A stretch of DNA of 34,908 nucleotides, taken from Actinomycetes bacterium (GTDB lineage: Bacteria; Actinomycetota; Actinomycetes; JAJZTN01). Location of the stretch: positions 1 to 34,908 of the forward strand of contig JAJZTN010000007.1 in NCBI GenBank assembly GCA_021848885.1. Reading direction: 5' to 3'. Shown in pieces: positions 1 through 7,273 of the stretch. The position numbers and the translations under genes were made by a program. A model generated the notes under the pieces. The model did no database searches. It was not told the DNA's origin and saw only the letters and a list, made by a program, of their open reading frames with translations. The stretch's first letter is position 1. Each line of letters starts with the position of its first letter.

Positions 1-390
1 CGCGCACAGCTCGTCGGTCTGCTTCAGCCGTCGGCGGGCGAATCGCTTCTGCGACCAACCGCCGGCGGCGGTGCGACCCTGCACGTGCCGGGTGCCGACC
101 CGGGCCTCGGCAAGGACGCCGGACTGGACCACGCCCGCCGCGAACCCACCGCGTCGCACCAGCAGCAGGCCGACCCGGCGCGGCCGGGCGAGGTGGTCGA
201 GCAGGGCCGCCAACGGGTCGAGCGGCCCGGGCCGCAGCGGGCCAAACGGCACCGTGAGCTCGGCCTGCAGCCCGTCACCGGCGCGCACCTGGACGAGGTG
301 GGCATCCGCGCTGAGCGTGGCGGTCAGCCCGCTGTGCGCCTGCCCCAACCGGTCCAGCCAGCCGGGCATCCGGGCCGCCGGGACCTCCAC
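1..390 (-). CDS. acVLRF1-family peptidyl-tRNA hydrolase (3' end outside window)
   Basis: The first 130 codons are visible; the gene runs off the left edge, so the ORF track misses this frame. Residues 102-121 read HVQGRTAAGGWSQKRFARRR. This is the signature I associate with the actinobacterial Vms1-like release factor family (acVLRF1), related to the eRF1/Vms1 catalytic domain, in which a glutamine after a Gly pair takes the place of GGQ. The expected role is hydrolysis of peptidyl-tRNA on stalled ribosomes or split 50S subunits. The N-terminus VEVPAARMPGWLDRL fits the family start. I chose GTG at 390 because a strong hairpin (421-441) separates it from sufT. An in-frame GTG at 468 would overlap sufT and looks less likely. 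No clear ribosome binding site precedes 390. Confidence 0.75.
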   Translation of the reverse strand, partial: MEVPAARMPGWLDRLGQAHSGLTATLSADAHLVQVRAGDGLQAELTVPFGPLRPGPLDPLAALLDHLARPRRVGLLLVRRGGFAAGVVQSGVLAEARVGTRHVQGRTAAGGWSQKRFARRRLKQTDELCA

Positions 391-420
391 CCGCCGTGGC
401 GAGGTCGTGTCGGCGGGAGG

Positions 421-441
421 GACCCGACCGGGGGTCGGGTC
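421..441 (-). terminator. GC-rich hairpin after sufT
   Basis: GACCCGACC and GGTCGGGTC form a perfect 9-bp stem with a 3-nt loop. It begins 4 bp past the sufT stop codon. There is no U-tract, as is common for actinobacterial terminators. It probably ends the suf transcript or protects its 3' end; function is inferred from position only. Confidence 0.5.
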
Positions 442-445
442 GGCC

Positions 446-769
446 TCAGACGTTGAATCCGAGGGCACGCAGCTGCTCGCGTCCCTCGTCGGTGATCTTG
501 TCGGGCCCCCATGGCGGCATCCAGACCCAGTTGATCCGGAAGTCCTTGACGATGCCCTCCAACGCCATCTGGGTCTGGTCCTCGATGACGTCGGTGAGCG
601 GGCAGGCCGCGGAGGTCAGCGTCATGTCCAGCGTGACGACGTTGTCCGGGCTCACCGTGATGCCGTAGACGAGCCCGAGGTCGACGACGTTGATGCCCAG
701 CTCGGGGTCAACAACATCGCGCATCGCCTCCTCGATGTCGTCCTGGGTCAGCGTCGACGTCTCGGTCAT
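446..769 (-). CDS. sufT: SufT-type Fe-S maturation factor (MIP18/DUF59 domain)
   Basis: This 107-residue protein is essentially one MIP18/DUF59 domain. It shows DVVDPELGINVVDLGLVYG (residues 18-36), the conserved cysteine in LTSAACPLTD (C56) and a closing WMPPWGPDKITDEGREQLR segment. Members act as accessory factors in Fe-S cluster assembly or delivery; the exact client proteins are not known from sequence. The start ATG at 769 overlaps the sufU stop by 4 nt (ATGA) and a GAGGAG ribosome binding site lies upstream, so translation is probably coupled. It is the last gene of the suf operon, before a hairpin. The much longer ORF in the track is only an upstream extension into sufU in another frame. 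Confidence 0.93.
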   Translation of the reverse strand: MTETSTLTQDDIEEAMRDVVDPELGINVVDLGLVYGITVSPDNVVTLDMTLTSAACPLTDVIEDQTQMALEGIVKDFRINWVWMPPWGPDKITDEGREQLRALGFNV

Positions 770-1314
770 GACAGCTCCTCCTGTGCCGTGCCGTTCACCT
801 GGGCCGTGACGCGCACCCCGCTGGGTCCTACGCCGCCCGCCCGGGCGCCTTCGGTCCCGGCTGCCTGCGCGAGAGCGTCCTTGAAGGCCATCCAGCCCAA
901 CAGCGCGCACTTCACCCTGGCCGGGTAGCGGGCCACTCCGGCAAAGGCGACCGCGTCCTCGAGCCTGTCCTCGAGTCCGTCCTCGTCGGGGCTGTGCTGG
1001 CCACGCGACTGCATGAGGGTGAGGAACTCCTCCCCCAGCGCCAGGGCCTCGGTCAGGCTGCGTCCGATGACCAGGTCGGTCATGACCGACGTCGAGGCCT
1101 GGCTTATCGAGCAGCCCTCTCCGACGTAGGAGACGTCGGCGACCGTGGTCTGTGCCCCATCCCCGTCCAGGTGCACCCGCAGGGTGATCTCGTCTCCGCA
1201 GGTCGGGTTGACGTGGTGCACCTCAGCCTCGAAGGGCTCGCGCAACCCACGGTGGTGCGGGTGACGGTAGTGGTCGAGGATGATCTCCTGGTAGAGCGCG
1301 TCGACGTCCATCAT
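766..1314 (-). CDS. sufU: SufU, sulfur-transfer/scaffold protein of the SUF system
   Basis: The 182-residue protein begins MMDVDALYQEIILDHYRHP. It carries the three conserved cysteines of the family: C39 in NPTCGD (with D41), C68 in GEGCSIS, and C136 in RVKCALLGW. Actinobacterial and Firmicute SufU binds zinc through these residues and accepts persulfide sulfur from SufS. The stretch between C68 and C136 includes the insertion that separates SufU from IscU. ATG at 1314 overlaps the SufS stop (TGATG), and the next codon (1311) is also ATG, so the start is uncertain by one residue. The stop overlaps sufT by 4 nt. The last ~30 residues are a non-conserved Ala/Gly-rich tail. Confidence 0.95.
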   Translation of the reverse strand: MMDVDALYQEIILDHYRHPHHRGLREPFEAEVHHVNPTCGDEITLRVHLDGDGAQTTVADVSYVGEGCSISQASTSVMTDLVIGRSLTEALALGEEFLTLMQSRGQHSPDEDGLEDRLEDAVAFAGVARYPARVKCALLGWMAFKDALAQAAGTEGARAGGVGPSGVRVTAQVNGTAQEELS

Positions 1315-2567
1315 CACCGCCGGAAGTAGCCGAGCACCCGGTGCAGGCCGGCGACGAGCGCGTCGACCTCGGCCGTGGTGCTGTAGAGGTAGAACGAGGC
1401 CCGCGTGGTGGCCGGCACGCCGAAGCGCTGGCACACCGGTCGGGCACAGTGGTGCCCGACCCGCACCGCCACCCCCAACGAGTCGAGCACCTGCCCGACG
1501 TCATGCGGGTGGATGCCCTCGACGGTGAAGGAGACCGCCCCACCCCGGTCCACCGGTTGGGAGGGGCCGATGATGCGCAGCGTGGGCACCTCGCTCAGCA
1601 GCTCCAGCGCGTACGCCGTGACAGCCTGCTCGTGGGCTGCGACATTGGCCATGCCCAGCGTGGACAGGTACTCGACCGCGGCGCGCAGCCCGACCGCCTC
1701 GGCGATGGGCGGGGTGCCGGCCTCGAACCGGTGCGGCAGGTCGGCGTAAGTGGCCGAGTCCATGCTGACCGACTCGATCATCTCGCCTCCGCCGAGGAAC
1801 GGCGGCAGCTCGCTCAGCACTTCCTCGCGCATCCACAGCACCCCGATGCCGGTCGGGCCGCACATCTTGTGCCCGGTGAAGGCCACCGCGTCCACTCCCA
1901 GCGCGCCGACGTCGACCGGCAGCTGCGGCACCGACTGGCTGGCGTCCAGAATGACCAGCGCACCGACCTCGTGGGCCCGCTCCCGCACCGCCTGGACCGG
2001 GTTGAGCGTGCCGAGGATGTTGGACACGTGCACGAACGAGACGACCTTCGTGCGCGCGGTGATCACCCGGTCCAGGTCGGCAAGGTCCAGCCGACCGTCG
2101 TCGGTTATGCCCATCCAGCGCAGCCGCGCCCCGGTCCGCTGCGCCAGCAGCTGCCAGGGCACGAGGTTGGAGTGGTGCTCCATCTCGGTGATGACGATCT
2201 CGTCGCCTGGACCCACCCGGTGGCGCGGTTCCGCCCAGGCCAGCACGTTGGCGACCAGGTTGATCGCCTCGGTGGAGTTCTTGGTGAACACCACCTCGCG
2301 CCGGCTGGGCGCCCCGATGAAGCCGGCCACGCTGTCCCGGGCCCCTTCGTAGGCCGCGGTGGCCTCCTCGGCCAGCACGTGCACACCACGGTGCACGTTC
2401 GCGTTGTGGTGTTCGTAGTAGTCCGTCATGGCGTCCAGGACGGACCGGGGCTTCTGCGACGTCGCCGCGCTGTCCAGGTAGACCAACGGACGGTCCCCGT
2501 GCACCACCCGGTCCAGGGCCGGGAAGTCCTTGCGGACCGCCTCCACGTCCAGACCCGTTGCGCTCAC
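1314..2567 (-). CDS. sufS: Cysteine desulfurase SufS
   Basis: This is a 417-residue class V aminotransferase-fold enzyme that removes sulfur from L-cysteine as a persulfide for Fe-S assembly. Visible features are the SufS-type N-terminus DFPALDRVVHGDRPLVYLDS, the segment EMEHHSNLVPWQ, the pyridoxal-phosphate lysine K234 in AFTGHKMCGPTG, and the active-site loop cysteine C374 in RVGHHCARP. Length is normal for group II desulfurases. The GTG start at 2567 overlaps the sufC stop by 4 nt and the stop overlaps sufU, so the three genes are translationally coupled. The adjacent sufU is the expected sulfur acceptor. Confidence 0.97.
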   Translation of the reverse strand: MSATGLDVEAVRKDFPALDRVVHGDRPLVYLDSAATSQKPRSVLDAMTDYYEHHNANVHRGVHVLAEEATAAYEGARDSVAGFIGAPSRREVVFTKNSTEAINLVANVLAWAEPRHRVGPGDEIVITEMEHHSNLVPWQLLAQRTGARLRWMGITDDGRLDLADLDRVITARTKVVSFVHVSNILGTLNPVQAVRERAHEVGALVILDASQSVPQLPVDVGALGVDAVAFTGHKMCGPTGIGVLWMREEVLSELPPFLGGGEMIESVSMDSATYADLPHRFEAGTPPIAEAVGLRAAVEYLSTLGMANVAAHEQAVTAYALELLSEVPTLRIIGPSQPVDRGGAVSFTVEGIHPHDVGQVLDSLGVAVRVGHHCARPVCQRFGVPATTRASFYLYSTTAEVDALVAGLHRVLGYFRR

Positions 2568-3328
2568 GCCGTCGCGCCCGCCGTCACGTAGCCCTCGTAG
2601 CCGCTCTGCTCGAGCCGCTCGGCCAGCTCGGGGCCACCCTCCTCGACGATGCGACCGTCGATGAAAACGTGCACGAAGTCGGGGGTGACGTAGCGCAGGA
2701 TGCGGGTGTAGTGGGTGATCAGCAGCACGCCGATCTCGCCGCCGGCCCGCACCTGGTTGACCCCCTCGGAGACGACGCGCAGGGCGTCGACGTCCAGCCC
2801 CGAGTCGGTCTCGTCCAGGATCGCGATCCTGGGCTTGAGCAGCTGCAGTTGAAGGATCTCGTGACGCTTCTTCTCCCCGCCGGAGAAGCCGGCGTTGACG
2901 TCACGCTCGGCGAAGGCCGGGTCTATGGAAAGACCGATCATCGCCTCCTTGACCTCCTTGACCCAGGCACGCAGCTTGGGTGCCTCGCCGCGCACCGCTG
3001 TGGCCGCCGTGCGCAGGAAGTTCGACACCGACACACCGGGAACCTCGACGGGGTACTGCATCGCCAGGAAGAGGCCGGCCCTGGCCCGCTGGTCAACGCT
3101 CATCGCCAGCAGGTCGGCGCCGTCGAGGGTGACCGACCCGGCGGTGATGGTGTACTTCGGGTGCCCGGCCAGGGAGTAGGCCAGCGTCGACTTGCCCGAG
3201 CCGTTCGGGCCCATGATCGCGTGGGTCTCGCCTGGTCGGACGGTCAGGTCGACCCCGCGAAGGATCTCCTTCGGGCCCGACTCGGTGTCGACCGAGACGT
3301 GCAGGTCGCGGATCTGGAGCGTGCTCAC
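2564..3328 (-). CDS. sufC: Fe-S assembly ATPase SufC
   Basis: This 254-residue ABC-type ATPase is the motor of the SufBC2D complex. Walker A is GPNGSGKST (40-48), the signature is FSGGEKKR (148-155), Walker B is RIAILDETDSGLD (around 167-179) and the H-loop histidine is in LLITHYTRIL. The E-K-K-R signature and D-E-T-D-S-G-L-D are typical of SufC rather than of transport ATPases. There are no membrane segments, so it is cytosolic. The start is GTG at 3328, four bases after the stop of the Rieske gene. The stop overlaps the sufS start. Confidence 0.97.
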   Translation of the reverse strand: MSTLQIRDLHVSVDTESGPKEILRGVDLTVRPGETHAIMGPNGSGKSTLAYSLAGHPKYTITAGSVTLDGADLLAMSVDQRARAGLFLAMQYPVEVPGVSVSNFLRTAATAVRGEAPKLRAWVKEVKEAMIGLSIDPAFAERDVNAGFSGGEKKRHEILQLQLLKPRIAILDETDSGLDVDALRVVSEGVNQVRAGGEIGVLLITHYTRILRYVTPDFVHVFIDGRIVEEGGPELAERLEQSGYEGYVTAGATA

Positions 3329-3332
3329 GGGT

Positions 3333-3686
3333 TCAGCTCTCCTTGGCGCTGCTGGACGCGGCGGTCGCGTCGAGTGGGCAGGTGACGTCGATGAGGATGT
3401 CCTCGCCGTCGACCCTTATGGGATACACCGGCACCGGCTCGGTGGCCGGCAGGCCGGTCGGTCGACCGGAGCGCAGGTCGAAGCGTGACCCGTGCAGCCA
3501 GCACTCGATGGTGCTGCCCTCGATCTCGCCCTCGGACAGCGAGACGTTGGCGTGCGAGCAGGTGTCGCCGATGGCGTAGTACTCCCCGTCGCTGCGGACC
3601 ACAGCCACCGCGACACCGTCGACCTCGACCTGCACCGCGCCGGGCACCGGCACGTCCGACACGGAGCAGACCCGCACGAAGCTCAT
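3333..3686 (-). CDS. Rieske-type [2Fe-2S] ferredoxin in the suf operon
   Basis: The protein has 117 residues and resembles non-heme-iron oxygenase ferredoxin subunits. Its cluster ligands are C43 and H45 (TCSHANVSL) and C62 and H65 (ECWLHGSRFD), the standard CxH...CxxH arrangement. A gene like this sits between sufD and sufC in many actinobacterial suf operons. It could pass electrons for cluster assembly or be a dedicated client, but the sequence does not decide. The ATG at 3686 overlaps the sufD stop by 4 nt. The C-terminus (DATAASSSAKES) is a disordered tail. The longer ORF in the track extends upstream through sufD in the wrong frame. Confidence 0.92.
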   Translation of the reverse strand: MSFVRVCSVSDVPVPGAVQVEVDGVAVAVVRSDGEYYAIGDTCSHANVSLSEGEIEGSTIECWLHGSRFDLRSGRPTGLPATEPVPVYPIRVDGEDILIDVTCPLDATAASSSAKES

Positions 3687-4942
3687 GCCCCGGCTCCCTC
3701 GAGCTCGGCCTCCACGGCCCGGTGCAGGCGCTCGGTCAGGCTGGGGACGCCCACCTGGTTGATCAGCTCCGCGAAGAAACCACGCACCACGAGTCGGCGT
3801 GCCTCGGCCTCCGGGATGCCCCGCGCCTGCAGGTAGAAGAGCTGCTCGTCGTCGAAACGGCCCGTCGCGCTGGCGTGCCCGGCGCCGGTGATCTCGCCGG
3901 TCTCGATCTCCAGGTTGGGCACCGAGTCGGCCCGGGCTCCCTCGGACAGCACCAGGTTGCGGTTGGACTCGTAGGTGTCGGTGCCCTCGGCGTTGGCTCG
4001 GATGAGCACGTCGCCGACCCACACCGTCCGGGCGTCCTTGCCCTGCAAGGCACCCTTGTAGGTGACCCTGCTGCGGCAGGAGGGCACGGCATGGTCGACG
4101 AAGAGGCGGTGCTCGAAATGCTGGCCTGCGTCGGCGAAGTACATGCCGAGCAGCTCGGCCTGCGCGCCGGGACCGGCGAAGGTGACCGACGGGGTGATCC
4201 GGACCAGGTCGCCACCGAGGCTGACCACGACATGGCGCAGCCGGGCGTCGTGGTCCAGGCGGGCATGGTGCGCGCTGGCGTGCACGCCCTCATCGGTCCA
4301 GGACTGCAACGACACCAGCGTCAGCTCCGCGCCGGGGCCGACCAGGATCTCGACGTTGTCGGCGTAGGTGGCCGTGCCGGTGTGGTCGAGCACCACGACC
4401 GCCCGGGCGTGGGCACCGACCTCGACCAGGAGATGACCGAAGGCCAGGCCACCGCCGCCCTCACCGCGCAGGCTGACCAGCACCGGGTCCGCGACGCTGA
4501 GACCGGCCGGCACGCTCAGCACGGTGGCCCGTTCGAAACCCGACCAGGCTGCCGCGGCCACCCGGTCACCGGGTACGCCGGCCCGGCCCAGCCGAGCGTC
4601 GCCGCGCTCGAGCTGCTCGACCGTGACTGGGCCGGCCTGACCGACCTCGACGAGGACCTTGCCGACCGGCATGGTGCCCCCGTCAGCGCCCTGCCCACCG
4701 GGCTGCCACTCCGGCAGGCCTGCCAGCCTGTCCAGCGGGGTGAATCGCCACTCCTCCTCGCGGCCGCTGGGCACCGGGAAGTCGGCCAGGTCGAAGGAGG
4801 TCCGCCGGGACGCCCGGCTCTGCTCGGGCACCACGGGGGGGCCACCGTGCGAGTGCGGACGCGACTCGACGCTGCCCGCCCCGCTCGGTGCGGGCAGCGT
4901 CGAGTGCTCGGGGCTGAGCTGCCCGGCGGTCGGCTGCGTCAC
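3683..4942 (-). CDS. sufD: Fe-S assembly scaffold subunit SufD
   Basis: SufD is the non-cluster-binding partner of SufB in the SufBCD scaffold. The recognisable core starts at SFDLADFPVPSGREEEWRFTPL and ends with FYLQARGIPEAEARRLVVRGFF. This is the paralogous version of the [13 protein letters not shown] segment seen in SufB. I prefer the GTG at 4942 (419 aa), which has GAGGAG nine bases upstream. The track's start at 4978 is a TTG with no ribosome binding site. The first ~50 residues are low-complexity. Codons 13-27 contain a perfect 16-bp inverted repeat, reported separately. The stop overlaps the Rieske gene. Confidence 0.93.
   Translation of the reverse strand: MTQPTAGQLSPEHSTLPAPSGAGSVESRPHSHGGPPVVPEQSRASRRTSFDLADFPVPSGREEEWRFTPLDRLAGLPEWQPGGQGADGGTMPVGKVLVEVGQAGPVTVEQLERGDARLGRAGVPGDRVAAAAWSGFERATVLSVPAGLSVADPVLVSLRGEGGGGLAFGHLLVEVGAHARAVVVLDHTGTATYADNVEILVGPGAELTLVSLQSWTDEGVHASAHHARLDHDARLRHVVVSLGGDLVRITPSVTFAGPGAQAELLGMYFADAGQHFEHRLFVDHAVPSCRSRVTYKGALQGKDARTVWVGDVLIRANAEGTDTYESNRNLVLSEGARADSVPNLEIETGEITGAGHASATGRFDDEQLFYLQARGIPEAEARRLVVRGFFAELINQVGVPSLTERLHRAVEAELEGAGA
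4864..4905. repeat. Perfect 16-bp inverted repeat within the 5' end of sufD
   Basis: ACTCGACGCTGCCCGC (4864-4879) is the exact reverse complement of GCGGGCAGCGTCGAGT (4890-4905), with a 10-nt spacer. In the sufD mRNA it would form a very stable hairpin 38-79 nt into the coding region. It encodes the poorly conserved stretch STLPAPSGAGSVES, so it is not obviously forced by protein sequence. Confidence 0.9.
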
Positions 4943-4996
4943 TGGATCGTGCTCCTCGGTGTCGGCGTGGGTGGTCAACGGGGCGGGGCCGGTGGG

Positions 4997-6421
4997 TCAG
5001 CCGACCGCACCCTCCATCTGCAGCTCGATGAGCCGGTTGAGCTCCAGGGCGTACTCCATGGGCAGCTCGCGAGCGATCGGCTCGACGAACCCGCGCACGA
5101 TCATGGCCATCGCCTCCTCCTCGCTCAGGCCGCGGCTCATCAGGTAGAAGAGCTGGTCCTCGCTGACCTTCGACACCGTCGCCTCGTGCCCCATCGCCAC
5201 GTCGTCCTCGCGGATGTCGACGTAGGGGTAGGTGTCCGAGCGGCTGATCTGGTCCACCAGCAACGCGTCGCAGCGGACCGTGCTGCGCGAGTGGTGCGCG
5301 CCCTCCTGCACCTGGACCAGCCCGCGGTAGGAGGTCCGCCCGCCCCCGCGTGCCACGGACTTGCTCACGATCGTGGAGGAGGTGTGCGGTGCGGCGTGCA
5401 CCATCTTGGCCCCGGCGTCCTGGTGCTGGCCCTGGCCGGCGAAGGCGATCGAGAGGGTCTCGCCCTTGGCGTGCTCCCCCATGAGCCACACCGCGGGGTA
5501 CTTCATGGTCACCTTGGAGCCGATGTTGCCGTCGATCCACTCCATCGTCGCCCCGGCGTGTGCCACCGCCCGTTTGGTGACCAGGTTGTAGACGTTGTTC
5601 GACCAGTTCTGGATGGTCGTGTAGCGGACCCGGGCGTTGGCCTTGACGATGATCTCCACGACCGCGCTGTGCAGGGAGTCGGAGGAGTAGATCGGCGCCG
5701 TACAGCCCTCGACGTAGTGCACGTAGGAGCCCTCGTCGGCGATGATCAGGGTCCGCTCGAACTGGCCCATGTTCTCGGTGTTGATCCGGAAGTAGGCCTG
5801 CAGCGGGATGTCGACGTGCACCCCCGGGGGCACGTAGATGAACGACCCACCGGACCACACGGCGCTGTTGAGCGCGGCGAACTTGTTGTCCCCGATCGGG
5901 ATGACCGATCCGAAGTACTCCTTGAAGACCTCCGGGTGCTCCCGCAGACCGGTGTCGGTGTCGAGGAAGATCACGCCCTGGGCCTCGAGGTCCTCGCGGA
6001 TCTTGTGGTAGACGACCTCGGACTCGTACTGCGCGGCCACCCCGGCGATCAGCCGGCGCTTCTCCGCCTCGGGTATGCCCAGGCGGTCGTAGGTGCGCTT
6101 GATGTCCTCGGGCAGCTCGTCCCAGCTGCTCGCCTGCTTCTCGGTCGAGCGGACGAAGTACTTGATGTTGTCGAAGTCGATCCCGCTCAGGTCCGAGCCC
6201 CAGGTGGGCATCGGCTTGCGCTCGAAGAGCCGAAGACCCTTCAGCCGCAGCGCCAGCATCCACTCCGGCTCGCCCTTGCGGCCCGAGATGTCACGCACCA
6301 CGGCCTCGGACAGACCCCGCTGCGCGACCGCGCCGGCCACGTCGGAGTCGGCCCAGCCGTAGGAGTAGCGGCCCAGGCCGTCGAGCTCGGGGTGTAGCCG
6401 GGATTCGGTGGTGCTGGTCAT
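4997..6421 (-). CDS. sufB: Fe-S assembly scaffold subunit SufB
   Basis: The 474-residue SufB is the cluster-building subunit of SufBC2D. Diagnostic segments are [16 protein letters not shown] near the N-terminus, [20 protein letters not shown], the [11 protein letters not shown] cysteine region, [14 protein letters not shown], and a C-terminal [20 protein letters not shown]. The length is standard. I take ATG at 6421 ([15 protein letters not shown]), with GGAAGG upstream. The 704-aa track ORF is an extension through sufR in another frame. The sufR stop lies 28 bp upstream and the sufD start 54 bp downstream, so it is the first structural gene of the operon. Confidence 0.97.
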   Translation of the reverse strand: MTSTTESRLHPELDGLGRYSYGWADSDVAGAVAQRGLSEAVVRDISGRKGEPEWMLALRLKGLRLFERKPMPTWGSDLSGIDFDNIKYFVRSTEKQASSWDELPEDIKRTYDRLGIPEAEKRRLIAGVAAQYESEVVYHKIREDLEAQGVIFLDTDTGLREHPEVFKEYFGSVIPIGDNKFAALNSAVWSGGSFIYVPPGVHVDIPLQAYFRINTENMGQFERTLIIADEGSYVHYVEGCTAPIYSSDSLHSAVVEIIVKANARVRYTTIQNWSNNVYNLVTKRAVAHAGATMEWIDGNIGSKVTMKYPAVWLMGEHAKGETLSIAFAGQGQHQDAGAKMVHAAPHTSSTIVSKSVARGGGRTSYRGLVQVQEGAHHSRSTVRCDALLVDQISRSDTYPYVDIREDDVAMGHEATVSKVSEDQLFYLMSRGLSEEEAMAMIVRGFVEPIARELPMEYALELNRLIELQMEGAVG

Positions 6422-6449
6422 GGCCTCAGACCTTCCGGGGTGTCGACGG

Positions 6450-7166
6450 TCACGGGAGAACGTGTCGAGGGAGAACGGACTGCTGCGCGGGGCTGGGCTG
6501 GCCGGCACCGCTCGGGGCTGGGACGAAGGTGGTGCAGACCCCGTCGCCGTGCGCGATGGTGGCCAGCCGCTGCACGTGGGTGCCGAGCAACCGGGACAGC
6601 ATCTCGGTCTCGGCCTCGCACAGCTGCGGGAACTGCACGGCCACATGCGCGACCGGGCAGTGGTGCTGGCACAGCTGCTCGCCGTGCCCGGAGGGGGCCC
6701 CTTGGGTGGAGGCGGCGTAGCCGTCGGCGGACAGCGCCTGCGCCAGCACCCTGGCGCGCTGGGCCGGCGGTGCGGCGGCCACGGTGGCCGCGTGGCGCAC
6801 CTCCAGCTCGGCGACCTGTGCGCGGGCGAACTCCAGCACGGCCTGGTCACCGGCCGTGCTGGCCAGGAAGCGCAGCGCGCTGGCGGCCAGGTCGTCGTAC
6901 GCGTGATGGAAACCGGAGCGGCCGAAGTCGGTGAGGGCGAAGAGCTTGGCCGGTCGGCCGCGGCCACGGACCCGGACGCGACGTGGCTGGCGCACCTCGG
7001 CGGCGCCCTCGGCGACGAGCACGTCGAGGTGGCGGCGCACGGCCGCGGCAGTGAGCTCGAGCTGGCTCGCCAGGGTCGCGGCGGTGGCGGGGCCGTGCTC
7101 CAACAAGGCACGCATCACCCGGTCCCGGGTGCGGTCCTCGACCGCGGTGGCCTGCACGAATTCCAC
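6450..7166 (-). CDS. sufR: SufR-type Fe-S cluster-sensing transcriptional regulator
   Basis: The 238-residue protein has an N-terminal winged helix of the ArsR/MarR-like kind (residues ~15-60, [22 protein letters not shown]) and a basic wing [12 protein letters not shown]. The C-terminal domain contains C166-x3-C170-x12-C183, plus C211. This cysteine spacing is the one used by SufR regulators to hold an Fe-S cluster. SufR proteins repress the suf operon when cluster supply is adequate. The gene is first in the operon and so is likely autoregulated; a palindrome over its -10/start region supports this. The start is GTG at 7166, with a CACACT hexamer exactly 6 nt upstream. It is divergent from an ABC exporter. 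Confidence 0.92.
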   Translation of the reverse strand: MEFVQATAVEDRTRDRVMRALLEHGPATAATLASQLELTAAAVRRHLDVLVAEGAAEVRQPRRVRVRGRGRPAKLFALTDFGRSGFHHAYDDLAASALRFLASTAGDQAVLEFARAQVAELEVRHAATVAAAPPAQRARVLAQALSADGYAASTQGAPSGHGEQLCQHHCPVAHVAVQFPQLCEAETEMLSRLLGTHVQRLATIAHGDGVCTTFVPAPSGAGQPSPAQQSVLPRHVLP

Positions 7167-7179
7167 AACGACAGTGTGG
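7163..7179. promoter_or_regulatory. Candidate SufR operator (CCACA-N7-TGTGG)
   Basis: CCACA and TGTGG are perfect inverted arms separated by 7 bp. On the minus strand they cover the putative -10 hexamer (CACACT, 7178-7173) and the GTG start of sufR. A dimeric winged-helix protein bound here would block transcription. The assignment to SufR is inferred from position. Confidence 0.4.
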
Positions 7180-7261
7180 CGTAAATGCCGGGGAGGCTCA
7201 ACTCCTGGTCAGGTCGACGGCACCGCTGCGCCCCAGGGCCGGATCAGCGGTGCGCCCTGCC

Positions 7262-7267
7262 TACACT
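7262..7267 (+). promoter_or_regulatory. -10 hexamer TACACT, leaderless start of the ABC exporter operon
   Basis: TACACT matches the actinobacterial TANNNT -10. Its last base is followed by 6 nt and then GTG (7274), placing the expected transcription start at or next to the start codon. No ribosome binding site is present. No convincing -35 is visible. Confidence 0.6.
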
Positions 7268-7273
7268 CGCAGC

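Noticed and set aside
24-305. 93-aa minus ORF at the left edge
   Set aside because: Out of frame with the acVLRF1 coding frame, which shows a clear family signature.
4943-4978. SufD start at TTG 4978 given by the track
   Set aside because: No ribosome binding site before it, whereas GTG 4942 has GAGGAG at good spacing.
3485-6397. 970-aa plus-strand ORF
   Set aside because: Antisense shadow of sufB and sufD; composition is Arg/Gly/His/Val-rich with no recognisable domain.
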